Shown piece by piece: positions 14,502 through 15,230 of a DNA stretch of 15,230 nt (position 1 is the stretch's first letter; every line of letters starts with the position of its first letter). The notes below the pieces were generated by a model. That model was not told the origin of the DNA, did no database searches, and worked only from the letters and a program-made list of their open reading frames with translations. The DNA lies in assembly GCA_021156245.1 (NCBI GenBank), contig JAJNBO010000010.1, forward strand, positions 1 through 15,230. Reading direction: 5' to 3'. Made by a program: the position numbers and the translations under genes. This stretch comes from Ramlibacter sp. (GTDB taxonomy: Bacteria; Pseudomonadota; Gammaproteobacteria; Burkholderiales; Burkholderiaceae_C).

Positions 14502-15230
14502 CCCAGCTTGCCCGGTCGGAACAGCAGCATCAGGATCAGCAGCGAGAAGGAGACGATCGGCGCCCACGACGGCGATGCCACGGCCATGGTCACGGCCTCG
14601 CTCACGCCGATGATCACGCCCGCCACCAGCGGCCCCAGCGCACTCCCCAGGCCACCCAGCATGACGGCGGCGAACACCACGCCGACCCAGGCGAAGATCT
14701 GCGACGGCGTCAGCGTGAAGGTGAGCGCCAGGCACACGCCCGCCACGCCGGCGAGCGCCGCGCAGCCGCCGGCCAGCACCAGCGCCAATGTGCGCGAGTT
14801 GACGCCGAACGCGGCCGCAATCGGCCCGTCTTCCGCCATCGCCCGCAAGGCCTTGCCCAGGTCCGTGTAGCGCATGCCCGCCCACACGGCAAGGGCGATG
14901 CCCACGGCGAGCACCAGCGTCAGCAGCTCCGGGATCGGAACGTACAGCTTGCCGATCGTGAACTTCATGGCGTTGTAGCTCGACTCCAGCTTGCGGTAGT
15001 CGGCGGTCCACACCGCCTGGATGCCGCTTTCGATGACCACCGTGATGCCGAAGGTGACCAGCAGCGAGTTGAAGGGCGTGATCCGGAAGCGGGACAGCAC
15101 CCACTGCATCGCCACCCCGATGACGAAGAAGGCCGGCGGCACCAGCACCAGGGCGAACAGCGGGTCCATGTGCCAGACCGTCGCCATCTGGTAGCTGAGG
15201 TAGCCGCTGAGAAACACCAGGCCGAAGTGC
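14498..15230 (-). CDS. livH: branched-chain amino acid-type ABC transporter permease LivH (5' end outside window)
   Basis: The visible 243 residues are the C-terminal part of a LivH permease. The frame is still open at the right edge (HFGLVFLSGYLSY and so on), so the GTG at 15217 is not the true start; roughly 50 residues are probably missing against the usual 290-300. There are about seven hydrophobic segments. Family features include the coupling loop GKALRAMAEDGPIAAAFGVN, the following helix ALVLAGGCAALAGVAG, and GVVFAAVMLGGLGSALGPLV near the C-terminus. It would form the membrane pore with the LivM half of the next protein. The TGA overlaps the ATG of LivMG in the form ATGA (14501-14498). 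The operon promoter and a possible LivK binding protein would lie to the right of the window. Confidence 0.93.
   Translation of the reverse strand, partial: HFGLVFLSGYLSYQMATVWHMDPLFALVLVPPAFFVIGVAMQWVLSRFRITPFNSLLVTFGITVVIESGIQAVWTADYRKLESSYNAMKFTIGKLYVPIPELLTLVLAVGIALAVWAGMRYTDLGKALRAMAEDGPIAAAFGVNSRTLALVLAGGCAALAGVAGVCLALTFTLTPSQIFAWVGVVFAAVMLGGLGSALGPLVAGVIIGVSEAVTMAVASPSWAPIVSFSLLILMLLFRPGKLG

Noticed and set aside
14502..15104. Upstream extension of the LivM-LivG frame into livH
   Set aside because: The translation before ATG 14501 has no membrane or family pattern, while the livH frame over the same bases does. The ATGA overlap fixes the start.

Overview
The window is high-GC DNA that looks like a Burkholderiales chromosome, most likely Comamonadaceae-like (Variovorax/Ramlibacter type). 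The evidence is a Bug-family periplasmic binding protein, a fused LivM-LivG transporter subunit, several TonB-dependent receptors, tight ATGA gene overlaps, and a REP-like palindrome of a type I remember from such genomes. The assignment is inference, because no rRNA or marker gene is present. I saw no tRNA, rRNA, CRISPR array, insertion sequence or phage gene.

Region 1 (2-355, + strand) is the 3' end of an unrecognised gene. It converges on region 2 with an 11-bp overlap.

Region 2 (345-8100, - strand) is an iron-acquisition operon. In transcription order it holds a TonB-dependent siderophore receptor (7998-5857), a four-helix PepSY inner-membrane protein of the FoxB/FegB reductase type (5846-4698), a 61-residue membrane protein coupled by ATGA (4701-4516), a second TonB-dependent siderophore receptor of the FhuA/FoxA type (4418-2295), and an FTR1 iron permease with a periplasmic cytochrome c domain (2270-345). 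A good Fur-box candidate (8061-8079) overlaps the predicted promoter. The set reads as a complete route: siderophore iron crosses the outer membrane, is reduced and released in the periplasm, and crosses the inner membrane through the FTR1 permease. No siderophore ABC importer is present here.

Region 3 (8171-9085, + strand) holds a NUDIX hydrolase of the CoA-pyrophosphatase type, divergent from the iron operon and possibly under the same Fur box, followed by a small uncharacterised charged protein.

Region 4 (9108-15230, - strand) is a second tight operon that enters from beyond the right edge. In transcription order it holds LivH (5' end missing), a fused LivM-LivG, LivF, an NTF2/SnoaL-like protein, a Bug-type binding protein, an NADPH-dependent FMN reductase and a TauE/SafE exporter. 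Junctions are overlaps of 4-8 bp or gaps of 2-24 bp. It is probably an uptake module for an organic acid or aromatic compound with accessory enzymes; the substrate cannot be read from the sequence. The linker joining LivM to LivG is encoded by a REP-like element with a perfect 26-bp palindrome, which is the most striking local sequence feature.
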